A stretch of DNA of 64,000 nucleotides from Burkholderia humptydooensis. Its GTDB lineage: Bacteria > Pseudomonadota > Gammaproteobacteria > Burkholderiales > Burkholderiaceae. The stretch covers positions 1,550,001 through 1,614,000 of the forward strand of contig NZ_CP013380.1 in NCBI RefSeq assembly GCF_001513745.1, in the 5' to 3' direction. Numbering within the stretch: position 1 is the stretch's first letter; each line of letters starts with the position of its first letter. Positions 8,341 through 17,388 of this stretch are shown here, piece by piece. The position numbers and the translations under genes are program-made. The notes beneath the pieces were generated by a model. It worked only from the letters and a program-made list of their open reading frames with translations, was not told where the DNA came from and ran no database searches.

Positions 8341-8565
8341 ATGGGAATAGTCAAGATATCCGACGCGATGCATGAATCGCTGCGTCACGCGAGCGCCGCT
8401 CTGAGCCGGTCGATCAACGCGCAGGCGGAGCACTGGCTGCGCATCGGGATGCTCGCGGAATTGCATCCGACACTGACCTACGCGGAGATTTGCCGCCTGT
8501 TGATCGAGACTGAAATCCAGGGCGACGAAGCGACGCCGCCCGTCGACGCCGCGAGGAGTGCATGA
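8341..8565 (+). CDS. ParD-like antitoxin family protein
   Basis: A 74-residue protein starting MGIVKISDAMHESLRHAS and containing LSRSINAQAEHWLRIGMLAE, the pattern of the ParD-like family of small ribbon-helix-helix proteins classed with type II antitoxins. The predicted role is DNA binding and autoregulation. The next gene begins inside its stop codon (ATGA, 8562-8565), where a toxin gene would normally sit, but that gene encodes a methionine aminopeptidase. I see no Shine-Dalgarno sequence before the ATG. A palindrome lies just upstream. Confidence 0.8.
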   Translation: MGIVKISDAMHESLRHASAALSRSINAQAEHWLRIGMLAELHPTLTYAEICRLLIETEIQGDEATPPVDAARSA

Positions 8566-9392
8566 TGGTGCGTTCTCGACAGGTCCCGATCCGCACGCAA
8601 GCCGAGATCGCGATGGCGCGCCGCGCCGGCACGATGGCGGCGAAGGTGTTGAGCATGATCGCGCCGCACGTGCGGGCCGGCGTGACGACCAACGAGCTCG
8701 ACCGGCTATGCCGCGAGTACATCGTCGACGTGCTGCGCGCGCGGCCCGCGAACATCGGCTATCACGGGTATCCGAAGACGATCTGCGCGTCCGTGAACCA
8801 CGTGGTCTGCCACGGCATTCCGTCCGATCACGCCTTGAAGGACGGCGACATCGTCAATATCGACGTCGCGCTCGAGATGGACGGCTGGTATGGCGACACG
8901 AGCCGCATGTACTTCGTCGGCGAGCCGGCCGAGCCGGCGCGGCGTCTCGTCGACGCGACCTGCGAGGCGATGCTGGCGGGCATCGCGGCGGTGCGCCCGG
9001 GCGCGACGCTCGGCGACGTCGGCCATGCGATCCAGCGCGTCGCGCATCGCGAGGGCTTCAGCGTCGTGCGCGAGTATTGCGGCCACGGCATCGGCCGCAT
9101 CTATCACGACGAGCCGCAAGTGCTCCACTACGGACGGCCGGGCACGGGGCTGCGTCTCGCGCCCGGGATGATCTTCACGATCGAGCCGATGCTCAACGCG
9201 GGGCGCGCCGAAACGCGGCAGCTCGCCGACGGCTGGACGGTCGTGACGCAGGACCGCTCGTGGTCCGCGCAGTGGGAGCATATGGTCGTCGTGACGGAAG
9301 ACGGCTTCGACATCCTGACGCCCTGGCCGGATGGCGAGTCCGAGCAGTCGCCGGTCGCGGTGGAGGCCGGCGGCGCGGTCGAGCGGGGCTGA
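8562..9392 (+). CDS. map: Type I methionine aminopeptidase, second copy
   Basis: A 276-residue metalloprotease that removes the initiator methionine from nascent proteins. All metal ligands are present: D101 (NIDVAL), D112 (YGDTSR), H175 (CGHGIG), E208 (FTIEPM) and E239 (QWEHMV), plus substrate-contacting H80 in NHVVCHGIP. It therefore looks catalytically intact. It lacks the N-terminal zinc-finger extension of some family members. In beta-proteobacteria the housekeeping map usually lies next to rpsB, so this is probably a paralogue. It overlaps the ParD-like gene by four bases; a second ATG at 8565 gives an almost identical protein. The C-terminal 20 residues are low complexity. Confidence 0.93.
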   Translation: MMVRSRQVPIRTQAEIAMARRAGTMAAKVLSMIAPHVRAGVTTNELDRLCREYIVDVLRARPANIGYHGYPKTICASVNHVVCHGIPSDHALKDGDIVNIDVALEMDGWYGDTSRMYFVGEPAEPARRLVDATCEAMLAGIAAVRPGATLGDVGHAIQRVAHREGFSVVREYCGHGIGRIYHDEPQVLHYGRPGTGLRLAPGMIFTIEPMLNAGRAETRQLADGWTVVTQDRSWSAQWEHMVVVTEDGFDILTPWPDGESEQSPVAVEAGGAVERG

Positions 9393-9535
9393 ATAGACGG
9401 CGCGGGCGATGGTTCGCCCGCGCGCGTCGGGCCGCGATGCGTGCGCCGCGTGACACGTCGTTCTCGCGCGTGTCCGGCACGCCGGCGTTTACGATGCACG
9501 CATGCACGCCGAATCCGGCGCGTGCGATGCGTCCT

Positions 9536-10102
9536 TCACTTCTTCTGCTGCGTGTCGCCGTCGAATGATCGTATCGTGTACGCGAGCACCGCGCGCAGCA
9601 CTTCGCCGCGGCGCTCGGGCGTCGCCATCGCGCGCGCGACGAGCACCGCGCCGATCGCCGCGCAGCCGAGCGTCCACGCGGCTTCGTCGTCGTCGAGCGC
9701 GCTCGCGAGCGACGCCTGGAAGCGCTTGATCAGGTCTTCGAACATCTTGCGGGTCGCGACGTCGGCGCGCGCGATCTCCGCGCCGAGCGCGGGCACGGGG
9801 CAGCCGAGCTCCGGATGATCCGCGTGCGCGGTGCTCAGATAGCTTCGCAATGCGGCGACGAGGTCGTCCTTCGAGCGGTTCTCGACCGTCGCGAGCACCT
9901 TCGACATCTCGTGCTCGACGATCGCGTGCAGGAATTCCGGCTTCGAGCGGAATTGCGAATAGAACGCACCCGTCGTCACGCCGGCCGCCGCGGTGAGCGC
10001 ATCCATGCCGGTGTTCGCGAAGCCGTTCTGCTTTGCAAGCGCGGCGCCCGCCTCGACGAGGCGCGCCCGGCTTGCCTCCTTGTGTTTCGGTGAATAACGC
10101 AT
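9536..10102 (-). CDS. TetR/AcrR family transcriptional regulator
   Basis: A 188-residue protein starting MRYSPKHKEASRARLV; the longer frame to 10186 covers the operator and is rejected. The helix-turn-helix spans about residues 30-55 (MDALTAAAGVTTGAFYSQF, then RSK), followed by a C-terminal ligand domain with CPVPALGAEIARAD. This arrangement is common in TetR regulators of the group annotated as multidrug or xenobiotic sensors. It is divergent from the molybdopterin oxidoreductase, with a paired inverted-repeat site between them, so it probably represses itself and that enzyme. Confidence 0.87.
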   Translation of the reverse strand: MRYSPKHKEASRARLVEAGAALAKQNGFANTGMDALTAAAGVTTGAFYSQFRSKPEFLHAIVEHEMSKVLATVENRSKDDLVAALRSYLSTAHADHPELGCPVPALGAEIARADVATRKMFEDLIKRFQASLASALDDDEAAWTLGCAAIGAVLVARAMATPERRGEVLRAVLAYTIRSFDGDTQQKK

Positions 10103-10152
10103 GTCCGTTCCGTTTTCGAGGCTTTGTTCGATTGACGTCGATGGAAGTATAG

Positions 10153-10183
10153 AATAACGTCCGTTACGATAACGACCGTTATT
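10153..10183. promoter_or_regulatory. Candidate TetR double operator
   Basis: Outer arms AATAACG (10153-10159) and CGTTATT (10177-10183) enclose two copies of AACGnCCGTT, at 10156-10165 and 10171-10180, 15 bp apart. Symmetry and position between divergent TetR and oxidoreductase genes suggest binding of two repressor dimers. Confidence 0.65.
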
Positions 10184-10236
10184 CAATATTCACCCTTCCC
10201 CGATCCCGGCGGATGCGCCGGCAGATGGAGCGTGCG

Positions 10237-12546
10237 ATGGCAGTCGAAAAAACCGCCTGTATTTTGTGTTCGCGCAATTGCGGCCTCGTCGTCGACGTCG
10301 TGGGCGGCAAGTTCGCGAAAATCCGCGGCGACGACGATCATCCGGTTTCGAAAGGCTATCTGTGCCAGAAGGCCGCGCGTCTCGCGTACTACCAGCATCA
10401 CGACGACCGCCTCACGCACCCGCTGCGCCGCGAGCCCGACGGCAGCTTCGTGCGCGTCACGTGGGACGAGGCGCTCGACGACATCGCGCAGCGCCTCGTC
10501 GCGCTGCGCGAGCGGCACGGCGGCGACGCGTTCGCGTTCATCGGCGGCGGCGGGCAGGGCAATCACGTCGGCGGCGCGTACAGCCGGCAATTGCTCGCGG
10601 CGATGCGAAGCCGCTTTGCGTACAACGCGCTCGGCCAGGAGAAGACCGGCGATTTCTGGCTCAACGGCCGACTGTTCGGCCGTCAGGATTGCCACACGAC
10701 CGAGGACATCGAGCATGCGGACTACGTGCTCGTCATCGGCGCGAATCCCTATCAGGCGCACGGCATCCCGAACGCGCGCGACACGCTGCGCGAGCTGAAG
10801 AAGGACCCGGACCGCACGCTCGTCGTCGTCGATCCGCGCCGCTCGGAGACGGCGAAGCTCGCCGATCTGCATCTGCAGGTGCGGCCGGGCGCGGACGCGT
10901 ATCTGATGAGCGCGATGCTCGCGATCATGCTGCGCGACGATCTGATCGACCGCGAGTTCATCGCGCGGCGCTGCACGGGCTTCGAGTTCGTCGAGCGCGT
11001 GCTGCGCGACGTGCCGATCGCCGAATACGCGCGCCGCGCGGACGTGCCGCTCGAGGACATCGAGCGCGTCGCGCGCGGATTCGCGACCGCGCGCGCGGCT
11101 TGCCTGCGCATCGATCTCGGCATCCAGCAAACGCTGCACACGACGCTCAACGGCTACCTCGAGAAGCTGCTGTTTCTCGTGACCGGCAATTTCGGCAAGC
11201 GCGGCGGCAACAACCTGCATTCGTTCCTGCTGCCCGTCATCGGCCATACCGACGAGCGCGCGAGCAGGAACGGCAAGCCGCTCAAGCGGACCGCGCATCA
11301 CCGGATGTTTCCGATCGCGGGCATCTATCCGCCGAACATCCTGCCCGACGAGATCGAGCTCGCGGGCGAGAAGCGCGTGCGTGCGGCGTTCGTCGACAGC
11401 GCGAACCCGGTCGTCACGTATGCCGATTCGAACGCGTACGAGCGCGCGTTCGGCAAGCTGGAGCTGCTCGTCGTGATCGACGTCGCGATGACCGAGACCG
11501 CGCGCCTCGCGCACTATGTGCTGCCCGCCGCGTCGCAGTTCGAGAAATGGGAGGCGACGGGCTTCAACCTCGAGTTTCCCGCGAACGCGTTCCATCTGCG
11601 TCATCCGCTGCTGCCGCCGCTCGGTGAATCGCTGCCGGAGCCGGAGATCTACACGCGGCTGCTCGAGAAGATGGGCGAGCTGCCGCGCCGCTTCCCGCTG
11701 CTCGAGCGCATCGCGCGGCTCGAGCCCCGTGCGTCGAAGCATCTCGCCTACATGGGTGCGCTCGGGATCGCGCTCGCGGCGAACAAGAAGTGGCAGCGTC
11801 ACGCGGCGTCGATCGTCTATCGAACGCTCGGCCGCGCGCTGCCGAACGACGCGGCGGGGATCGCGCCGCTGCTGCCGCTCACGATGTTGTATGCGCAGCG
11901 GCATGACGCGGCCGTGCGCCGCGCGGGATTTCGCGGCAGCCGCGCGACGCTCGGCACGGCGCTCTTTCGCGGGATTCTCGAACGGCGCTCGGGGACGTTG
12001 ATCAGCGTTCACGAGTTCGACGAAATGTGGCGTTTCATTCGCCATCCGGACGGCCGCGTGCATCTGCACATTCCGGAGATGATCGACGAGTTGCGCGCAC
12101 TCGAGACGGAGACGCCGCCCGGCGCCGACTATCCGTTCGTGCTGATGGCGGGCGAGCGGCGCGCGTACAACGCGAACCAGATCTATCGCGACCCGACGTG
12201 GCGCAAGGTCGATCCGCACGGCTCGCTGCGGATTCATCCGGACGACGCGGCGGCGCTCGGCGTCGCGGACGGCGGCAGGCTCGTGTGCGCGTCGGCGACG
12301 GGCAGCATCGAAGTCGTCGCCGAGTTCGACGACAGCGTGCGGCGCGGGATGGTCACGTTGCCGCACGGCTATGGCATGCGCTACAAAGGCGGGCCGCCGA
12401 TCGGGCCCGAGCTCAATCGTCTGACGTCGGGCGCGCATTGCGATCCGCTGTCGCGCACGCCTTATCACAAATACGTGCCCGTGCATTTGCGCGCCGTCGA
12501 TATGCCGGTTGCCGCGCCCGCGACCGTCGAAGCCGAGCCGGCTTGA
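10237..12546 (+). CDS. Molybdopterin-dependent oxidoreductase with N-terminal 4Fe-4S domain
   Basis: About 769 residues in the DMSO reductase/formate dehydrogenase superfamily. The N-terminus has four cysteines for a 4Fe-4S cluster (C8, C11, C15, C43). The bis-MGD-binding regions follow (WDEALDDIAQRL; VLVIGANPYQAHGIPNARDT; VVDPRRSETAKLADLHLQVR). The C-terminal molybdopterin-dinucleotide domain includes LMAGERRAYNANQIYRDPTW. I see no Tat signal, so it is probably cytoplasmic. I start at the ATG at 10237, with GGAG six bases upstream, rather than the ATG at 10213. The physiological substrate is unknown. The divergent TetR and its operator suggest inducible expression, unusual for a housekeeping molybdoenzyme. 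No chaperone or electron-transfer subunit gene is adjacent. Confidence 0.88.
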   Translation: MAVEKTACILCSRNCGLVVDVVGGKFAKIRGDDDHPVSKGYLCQKAARLAYYQHHDDRLTHPLRREPDGSFVRVTWDEALDDIAQRLVALRERHGGDAFAFIGGGGQGNHVGGAYSRQLLAAMRSRFAYNALGQEKTGDFWLNGRLFGRQDCHTTEDIEHADYVLVIGANPYQAHGIPNARDTLRELKKDPDRTLVVVDPRRSETAKLADLHLQVRPGADAYLMSAMLAIMLRDDLIDREFIARRCTGFEFVERVLRDVPIAEYARRADVPLEDIERVARGFATARAACLRIDLGIQQTLHTTLNGYLEKLLFLVTGNFGKRGGNNLHSFLLPVIGHTDERASRNGKPLKRTAHHRMFPIAGIYPPNILPDEIELAGEKRVRAAFVDSANPVVTYADSNAYERAFGKLELLVVIDVAMTETARLAHYVLPAASQFEKWEATGFNLEFPANAFHLRHPLLPPLGESLPEPEIYTRLLEKMGELPRRFPLLERIARLEPRASKHLAYMGALGIALAANKKWQRHAASIVYRTLGRALPNDAAGIAPLLPLTMLYAQRHDAAVRRAGFRGSRATLGTALFRGILERRSGTLISVHEFDEMWRFIRHPDGRVHLHIPEMIDELRALETETPPGADYPFVLMAGERRAYNANQIYRDPTWRKVDPHGSLRIHPDDAAALGVADGGRLVCASATGSIEVVAEFDDSVRRGMVTLPHGYGMRYKGGPPIGPELNRLTSGAHCDPLSRTPYHKYVPVHLRAVDMPVAAPATVEAEPA

Positions 12547-12861
12547 TTGCGCGCGCCGCCGCGCGAGGTGGATTTCGTTCGCTTCCGATTTCTCCGCTCG
12601 GTGGTCTGCCGCCCCGTTCGCGCGTGCGGGCCGGGCTGCCGTCCGGCTCCCGGTCTTTCCCTTCCGTCTCTCCCGCCTGCCTCTTCCTCCGTGGTGCTCG
12701 TGTTGCCGCCTCTTCGCAGCCGCCGCGGGCCCGAATGTAACCAAAAGTTAGCCCGCCGATGCGGCTGCGATGCCGCGCATCAGTTCTTACAAAGTTGAAA
12801 TATGCGGTGCAGACGGTTCCCGCTATAGTCGAATCCAACGAATCAACCAGAAGGGGAGTCC
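12547..12861. other. Intergenic stretch upstream of the secreted Pro/Tyr-rich protein
   Basis: No supported gene. The last 80 bases are less GC-rich and contain TTGAAA at 12795 and TATAGT at 12824, but the 23-bp spacing is too long for a normal sigma-70 promoter. An ATGTAACC element occurs near 12731. Confidence 0.4.
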
Positions 12862-13218
12862 ATGAAAACCTTGCGTGCTGCCTCGCTCGCGGCCGGTCTC
12901 GCCGCGCTGCTCGCATCTGGCGCCGCGTTGGCGGGCGTCAGCGTCGGCATCAACGTCGGCGTGCCCGCACCCGTCTACGTCGCTCCGGCGCCCGTTTATG
13001 CGCCGCCGCCGCCCCCCGTCGTGTACCAGCCGGCCCCCGTCTATGCGCCGGCGCCCGTCTACGTGCCCGCGCCGTCGATCGTGATCGGCTGGCACGGCGA
13101 CCGTTACTGGGACGGCCGCCGCTACTGGGGGCGTGACGAGTGGTATCGCCATCGCGGCCGCGATTGGGACCGCGGCGGCCACTGGGACAACGGCCGCCAC
13201 AACGGCTGGCGTCACTGA
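12862..13218 (+). CDS. Small secreted Pro/Tyr-rich protein
   Basis: A 118-residue protein with a strong ribosome binding site (aaggggag). Residues 1-24 form a typical signal peptide (MKTLRAASLAAGLAALLASG, then AALA), so the product is exported. The middle is a repetitive stretch of PAPVYVAPAPVYAPPPPPVV type. The C-terminus is rich in W, R, H, G and D (DRYWDGRRYWGRDEW and similar). The overall plan resembles small exported YXWGX-like or proline-rich proteins common in Burkholderia, with no established function. No partner is evident; fabI lies convergent downstream. Confidence 0.85.
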   Translation: MKTLRAASLAAGLAALLASGAALAGVSVGINVGVPAPVYVAPAPVYAPPPPPVVYQPAPVYAPAPVYVPAPSIVIGWHGDRYWDGRRYWGRDEWYRHRGRDWDRGGHWDNGRHNGWRH

Positions 13219-13303
13219 TTCCGTCGCGTGTCCGCGGCCGGCCACGCGACGGCTGCCGGCCGGCATGCGGCGCGACGGCCGCAGCGCTGGCGCGCTGACT
13301 CCT

Positions 13304-14095
13304 TTACTCTTCGAGGCCAGCCATCCCGCCCACCACCGCGTTGAAGCCCGAGTCGACGTGCATGACTTCGGCCGTGACCCCGCTCGCGAGGTCCGACAGC
13401 AGGAACGCGCCCGCGTTGCCGACCTGCTCGATCGTCACGTTGCGCTTGAGCGGCGAGTTGCTTTCGACGAAGTCGAGAATCTTGCCGAAGCTCTTGATGC
13501 CGCTCGCCGCGAGCGTCTTGATCGGGCCCGCCGAGATCGCGTTCACGCGCACGCCCTTCGCGCCGAGCGACACCGCGAGATAACGGACGCTCGCTTCGAG
13601 CGCCGCCTTCGCGAGGCCCATCGTGTTGTAGTTCGGAATCGCCCGTTCCGCGCCGAGATACGAGAGCGTGAGCAGCGACGCGTCTTCCGACAGCATCGGC
13701 AGCGCGGCCTTCGCGAGCGCGGGGAAGCTGTATGCGGAGATGTCGTGCGCGATGCGGAAGTTCTCGCGCGTGAGGCCGTCGAGGAAGTCGCCCGCGATCG
13801 CCTCGCGCGGCGCGAAGCCGATCGAGTGGACGAGGCCGTCGAGCGTGTCCCAGTGCGTCTTCAGCGATGCGAAGAGCGCGTCGATCTGCGCGTCGTCGGC
13901 GACGTCGCACGGGAACACGAGCTCGCTGCCGAACTCGGCCGCGAACTCGGTGATGCGATCCTTGAAGCGATCGCCGACGTAGGTGAACGCCAGCTCGGCG
14001 CCTTCGCGCTTGCACGCCTTGGCGATGCCGTAAGCGATCGAACGGTTCGACAAGAGGCCCGTCAGCAGAATACGTTTACCGTCGAGAAAGCCCAT
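13304..14095 (-). CDS. fabI: Enoyl-[acyl-carrier-protein] reductase (NADH)
   Basis: A 263-residue short-chain-dehydrogenase-fold enzyme catalysing the last reduction in each fatty-acid elongation cycle. Features: N-terminal [19 protein letters not shown] with the FabI-type nucleotide-binding loop, LVHSIGFAP, the catalytic Y-x6-K in [14 protein letters not shown], and [11 protein letters not shown] followed by the substrate-loop region. Full length for FabI. The start at 14095 is preceded by AGGAG at good spacing; the longer frame to 14128 adds an unrelated stretch. It is divergent from the peptide-transporter gene at 14216. Confidence 0.97.
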   Translation of the reverse strand: MGFLDGKRILLTGLLSNRSIAYGIAKACKREGAELAFTYVGDRFKDRITEFAAEFGSELVFPCDVADDAQIDALFASLKTHWDTLDGLVHSIGFAPREAIAGDFLDGLTRENFRIAHDISAYSFPALAKAALPMLSEDASLLTLSYLGAERAIPNYNTMGLAKAALEASVRYLAVSLGAKGVRVNAISAGPIKTLAASGIKSFGKILDFVESNSPLKRNVTIEQVGNAGAFLLSDLASGVTAEVMHVDSGFNAVVGGMAGLEE

Positions 14096-14215
14096 GAATT
14101 CTCCTATGTGTGGCGCCCGCGCCCGCACGGTCGGCAGGCGGCGGTTGGCTGCAACCGGTTGCGAATGGGTAGAATTCTCTCACATCGCCATCCTCGAACG
14201 ACTGCCAACACCCCC

Positions 14216-16168
14216 ATGACGATCGGTTCGCTCCGGGCTCGCCGGCCGCGACCGCCGCGACGCGCGGCGGCATCAGAACAGGCCGCGCAAGCCGCCGCGC
14301 CGCAACGGGCGGCCCGCGTGCGCGCCGCGCTCGCGCGTGTCGCACGCCGCGCGGCGGCAGGCGTCGCGCTCGCGCTTGCCGCGGCGCCGGCGGCGCACGC
14401 CGCCTACGCGATCGCGCAGTACGGCGAGCCGAAGTACCCGCCCGGCTTCAGGCATTTCGACTACGTGAATCCCGACGCGCCGAAAGGCGGCACGCTCGTG
14501 CTCGCGAATCCGAACCGGCTCACGACGTTCGACAAGTTCAATCCGTTCACGATGCGCGGCAACCCGGCGCCCGGGATCGACCTGCTGTTCGAGAGCCTGA
14601 CGACGGGCAGCGCCGACGAGCCCGCTTCCGCGTACGGCCTGCTCGCGGACGACATCGCCGTCGCGCCGGACGGGCTGTCGGTCACGTTTCATCTGAATCC
14701 GCGCGCGCGCTTCTCGAACGGAGAACCCGTCACCGCAGCGGACGTCAAGCATTCGTTCGACACGCTGAAGAGCCCGAAGGCGGCGCCGCAGTACCCGGCC
14801 TACTACGCGGACATCACGCGCGCGGTGATCGTCGATCCGGCGACCGTGCGCTTCGAGTTTCGCAGGAAGAACCGCGAGCTGCCGCTGATCGCGGGCGGCA
14901 TCCCGGTGTTCTCGCGCAAATGGGGCTTGCGCGCGGACGGCTCGCGCATTGCGTTCGACCAGCTCGCGTTCGAGCAGCCGATCGGCAGCGGCCCGTACCT
15001 GATCGAGCGCTACGACAGCGGGCGCACGATCACGTACCGGCGCAATCCCGCTTACTGGGGCGCGGCGCTTGCCGTGCGGATCGGCACGAACAACTTCGAG
15101 CGCATCGTCTACAAGCTGTACGGCGATGGCGTCGCGCGGCTCGAGGCGTTCAAGGCGGGCGAATACGACGTGCTCGTCGAATACATCGCGCGCAACTGGG
15201 CGCGGCGCGACGTCGGCAAGCGCTTCGACAGCGGCGAGCTCGTCAAGCGCGAGTTCCGCCAGCACAACGGCGCGGGGATGCAGGGCTTCTTCATGAACCT
15301 GCGGCGGCCGCTGTTCCAGGACGTGCGGGTGCGCCACGCGCTCGATCTCGCGTTCGATTTCGAATGGCTGAACCGGCAGCTCTTCTACGGCGCCTACACG
15401 CGTCAGAACAGCTACTTCGCCGATACCGACCTGCAGGCGACGGGCCTGCCGAGCGCGGGCGAGCTCGCGCTGCTGAATCCGTTGCGCGCGCAGCTCGATG
15501 CGGCCGTGTTCGGGCCGATGACCGTGCAGCCCGCCACCGATCCGCCCGCGTCGCTGCGCGCGAACCTGCTGAAGGCGCGCGCGCTGCTCGCCGAGGCCGG
15601 CTGGACCTACCGCGACGGCGCGCTGCGCAACGCGAAGGGCGAGCCGTTCGTGTTCGAGATCCTCGACGATTCGGGCTCGGCGTTCGAGCCGGTGGTCGCC
15701 GCGTACATCCGCAATCTCGCGAAGCTCGGGATCGTCGCGAAGTACCGGACAGCCGATTACGCGCTGCTGCAAAAGCGCCTCGACGCATTCGACTACGACA
15801 TGACGACGGTGCGCTACCCGGGCGTCCAGGTGCCGGGCGCCGAGCAGGTCGCGCGCTTCGCGAGCCGCTACGCGGACGAGCCGGGCTCGGACAACCTGAC
15901 GGGGCTCAAGTCGCCCGCGGTCGACGCGATCCTGAGGGCGCTCACGCAGGCCGAGACGCGGCAGGAACTGCTCGACGCGACGCACGCGCTCGACCGCGTG
16001 CTGATGCACGGCTACTATGCGGTGCCGCAGTGGTACAGCGCGACCCACCGGATCGCGTTCAAGCGCACGCTCGCCTATCCGTCGACGCTGCCGCTGTACT
16101 ATTCGGCGGAAGGCTGGGTCGCATCGACGTGGTGGGCGAAGCCCGAGCATGGCGCGCCCGCGCGCTAG
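14216..16168 (+). CDS. yejA: Extracellular solute-binding protein of a peptide ABC transporter
   Basis: About 650 residues, family 5 periplasmic binding protein. A long Arg/Ala-rich N-terminus precedes a hydrophobic segment ending AAPAAHA, a signal-peptidase site, so the mature protein is periplasmic. Mature features include NPDAPKGGTLVLANPNRLTTF and a C-terminal VPQWYSATHRIAF, as in the YejA-like subgroup. The ATG at 14216 is the only ATG before the signal; the signal would look more normal with a later alternative start, so the first 30 residues are uncertain. It is followed by two permeases and an ATPase in the yejABEF order. Likely imports oligopeptides or microcin-like peptides; the substrate is inferred. 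Confidence 0.88.
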   Translation: MTIGSLRARRPRPPRRAAASEQAAQAAAPQRAARVRAALARVARRAAAGVALALAAAPAAHAAYAIAQYGEPKYPPGFRHFDYVNPDAPKGGTLVLANPNRLTTFDKFNPFTMRGNPAPGIDLLFESLTTGSADEPASAYGLLADDIAVAPDGLSVTFHLNPRARFSNGEPVTAADVKHSFDTLKSPKAAPQYPAYYADITRAVIVDPATVRFEFRRKNRELPLIAGGIPVFSRKWGLRADGSRIAFDQLAFEQPIGSGPYLIERYDSGRTITYRRNPAYWGAALAVRIGTNNFERIVYKLYGDGVARLEAFKAGEYDVLVEYIARNWARRDVGKRFDSGELVKREFRQHNGAGMQGFFMNLRRPLFQDVRVRHALDLAFDFEWLNRQLFYGAYTRQNSYFADTDLQATGLPSAGELALLNPLRAQLDAAVFGPMTVQPATDPPASLRANLLKARALLAEAGWTYRDGALRNAKGEPFVFEILDDSGSAFEPVVAAYIRNLAKLGIVAKYRTADYALLQKRLDAFDYDMTTVRYPGVQVPGAEQVARFASRYADEPGSDNLTGLKSPAVDAILRALTQAETRQELLDATHALDRVLMHGYYAVPQWYSATHRIAFKRTLAYPSTLPLYYSAEGWVASTWWAKPEHGAPAR

Positions 16169-16346
16169 CCCGGCCGTGCGGGTCGCGCGCCGGCCGAGCC
16201 CGGTCGGGCGGCGGCGGCCCGGCTGACCCGCGTGCCGCGCGCGGCTTGGCGCGCGGCGCGAAGTACGATGTGAAGCGCGATGCAACGAGCGGCCCTCCGC
16301 CGCCGCGCCGATTGACGAAACCGTTCGAACACGCCCGAATGCGCCT

Positions 16347-17387
16347 ATGTGGAGCTACATCCTCAAACGTCTGCTGCTGATGATCCCGACGCTCGTCGGC
16401 GTTTTGACCATCACGTTCGCGGTGATCCAGTTCGTGCCGGGCGGCCCCGTCGAGCAGGCGGTGCAGGAGCTGCGCAAGGGCGCCGAGCGGGGCAGCACGC
16501 CGTTCGGGATGCGCTCGTACACGGGCGTCGACGCGCAGCAGCTCGCGCAGCTCAAGGCGCTGTACGGCTTCGACAAGCCGCCCCTCGAGCGCTACTGGCT
16601 GATGCTCGAGCGCTTCGCGCGCTTCGATCTCGGCGACAGCTACTTTCACCATCAGAGCGTGTGGTCGCTCGTCGTATCGAAGCTGCCGGTGTCGATCAGC
16701 ATCGGCGTGTGGACGTTCCTGCTCACGTATCTGATATCGGTGCCGCTCGGCATCGCGAAGGCGGTGCGCAACGGCTCGCCGTTCGATTTCGCGACGAGCC
16801 TCGTCGTGCTCGTCGGCTATGCGATTCCGGGCTTCGTGCTCGGCGTGCTGCTGCTCGTGCTGTTCGGCGGCGGCTCGTTCTGGCAGATCTTCCCGCTGCG
16901 CGGCCTCACGTCGGACAACTTCGCGCAGCTCACGCTAGCCGGCAAGATCGCCGATTACCTGTGGCACATCGCGCTGCCCATCATCGCGTCGGTCGTCGGC
17001 AGCTTCGCGGTGATCACGATGCTCACGAAGAACGCGTTCCTCGACGAGATCCGCAAGCAGTACGTGCTGACCGCGCGCGCGAAGGGGCTCGCCGAGCGCA
17101 CAGTGCTGGGCAAGCACGTGTTCCGCAATGCACTGCTGCCGCTCGTCGTCGGCTTTCCTGCCGCGTTCATCGGCGCGTTCTTCACGGGCAGCCTGCTGAT
17201 CGAGACGCTCTTCTCGCTCGACGGGCTCGGCCTTCTGTCATACGAATCGGTGATCCGGCGCGACTATCCGGTCGTGCTCGGCACGCTGTACGTCTTCACG
17301 CTGATCGGGCTCGCGACGAAGCTCGTATCCGATCTCTGCTACGTGTGGGTCGACCCGCGCGTTCAATTCGAGCAACTGGAGCGCTGA
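16347..17387 (+). CDS. yejB: Peptide ABC transporter permease, YejB type
   Basis: A 346-residue inner-membrane protein with six predicted membrane segments, beginning MWSYILKRLLLMIPTLVGVL. The EAA loop that contacts the ATPase reads YVLTARAKGLAERTVLGKHV. The insert RSYTGVDAQQLAQLKALYGF and the C-terminal CYVWVDPRVQFEQLER match the YejB subgroup. It forms a heterodimeric channel with the next gene, which begins one base after its stop. Confidence 0.94.
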   Translation: MWSYILKRLLLMIPTLVGVLTITFAVIQFVPGGPVEQAVQELRKGAERGSTPFGMRSYTGVDAQQLAQLKALYGFDKPPLERYWLMLERFARFDLGDSYFHHQSVWSLVVSKLPVSISIGVWTFLLTYLISVPLGIAKAVRNGSPFDFATSLVVLVGYAIPGFVLGVLLLVLFGGGSFWQIFPLRGLTSDNFAQLTLAGKIADYLWHIALPIIASVVGSFAVITMLTKNAFLDEIRKQYVLTARAKGLAERTVLGKHVFRNALLPLVVGFPAAFIGAFFTGSLLIETLFSLDGLGLLSYESVIRRDYPVVLGTLYVFTLIGLATKLVSDLCYVWVDPRVQFEQLER

Positions 17388-17388
17388 T

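Noticed and set aside
10183..12744. An 853-residue minus-strand frame opposite the molybdopterin oxidoreductase
   Set aside because: Shadow of a real gene with clear cysteine and cofactor motifs on the plus strand; the shadow has none and also runs over the operator.
12795..12829. TTGAAA and TATAGT as a promoter for the Pro/Tyr-rich gene
   Set aside because: The 23-bp spacing is outside the range of sigma-70 promoters; kept only as a remark.
13133..14215. Upstream extension of the yejA frame
   Set aside because: It lies opposite fabI, has no signal or motif, and the signal peptide begins after 14216.
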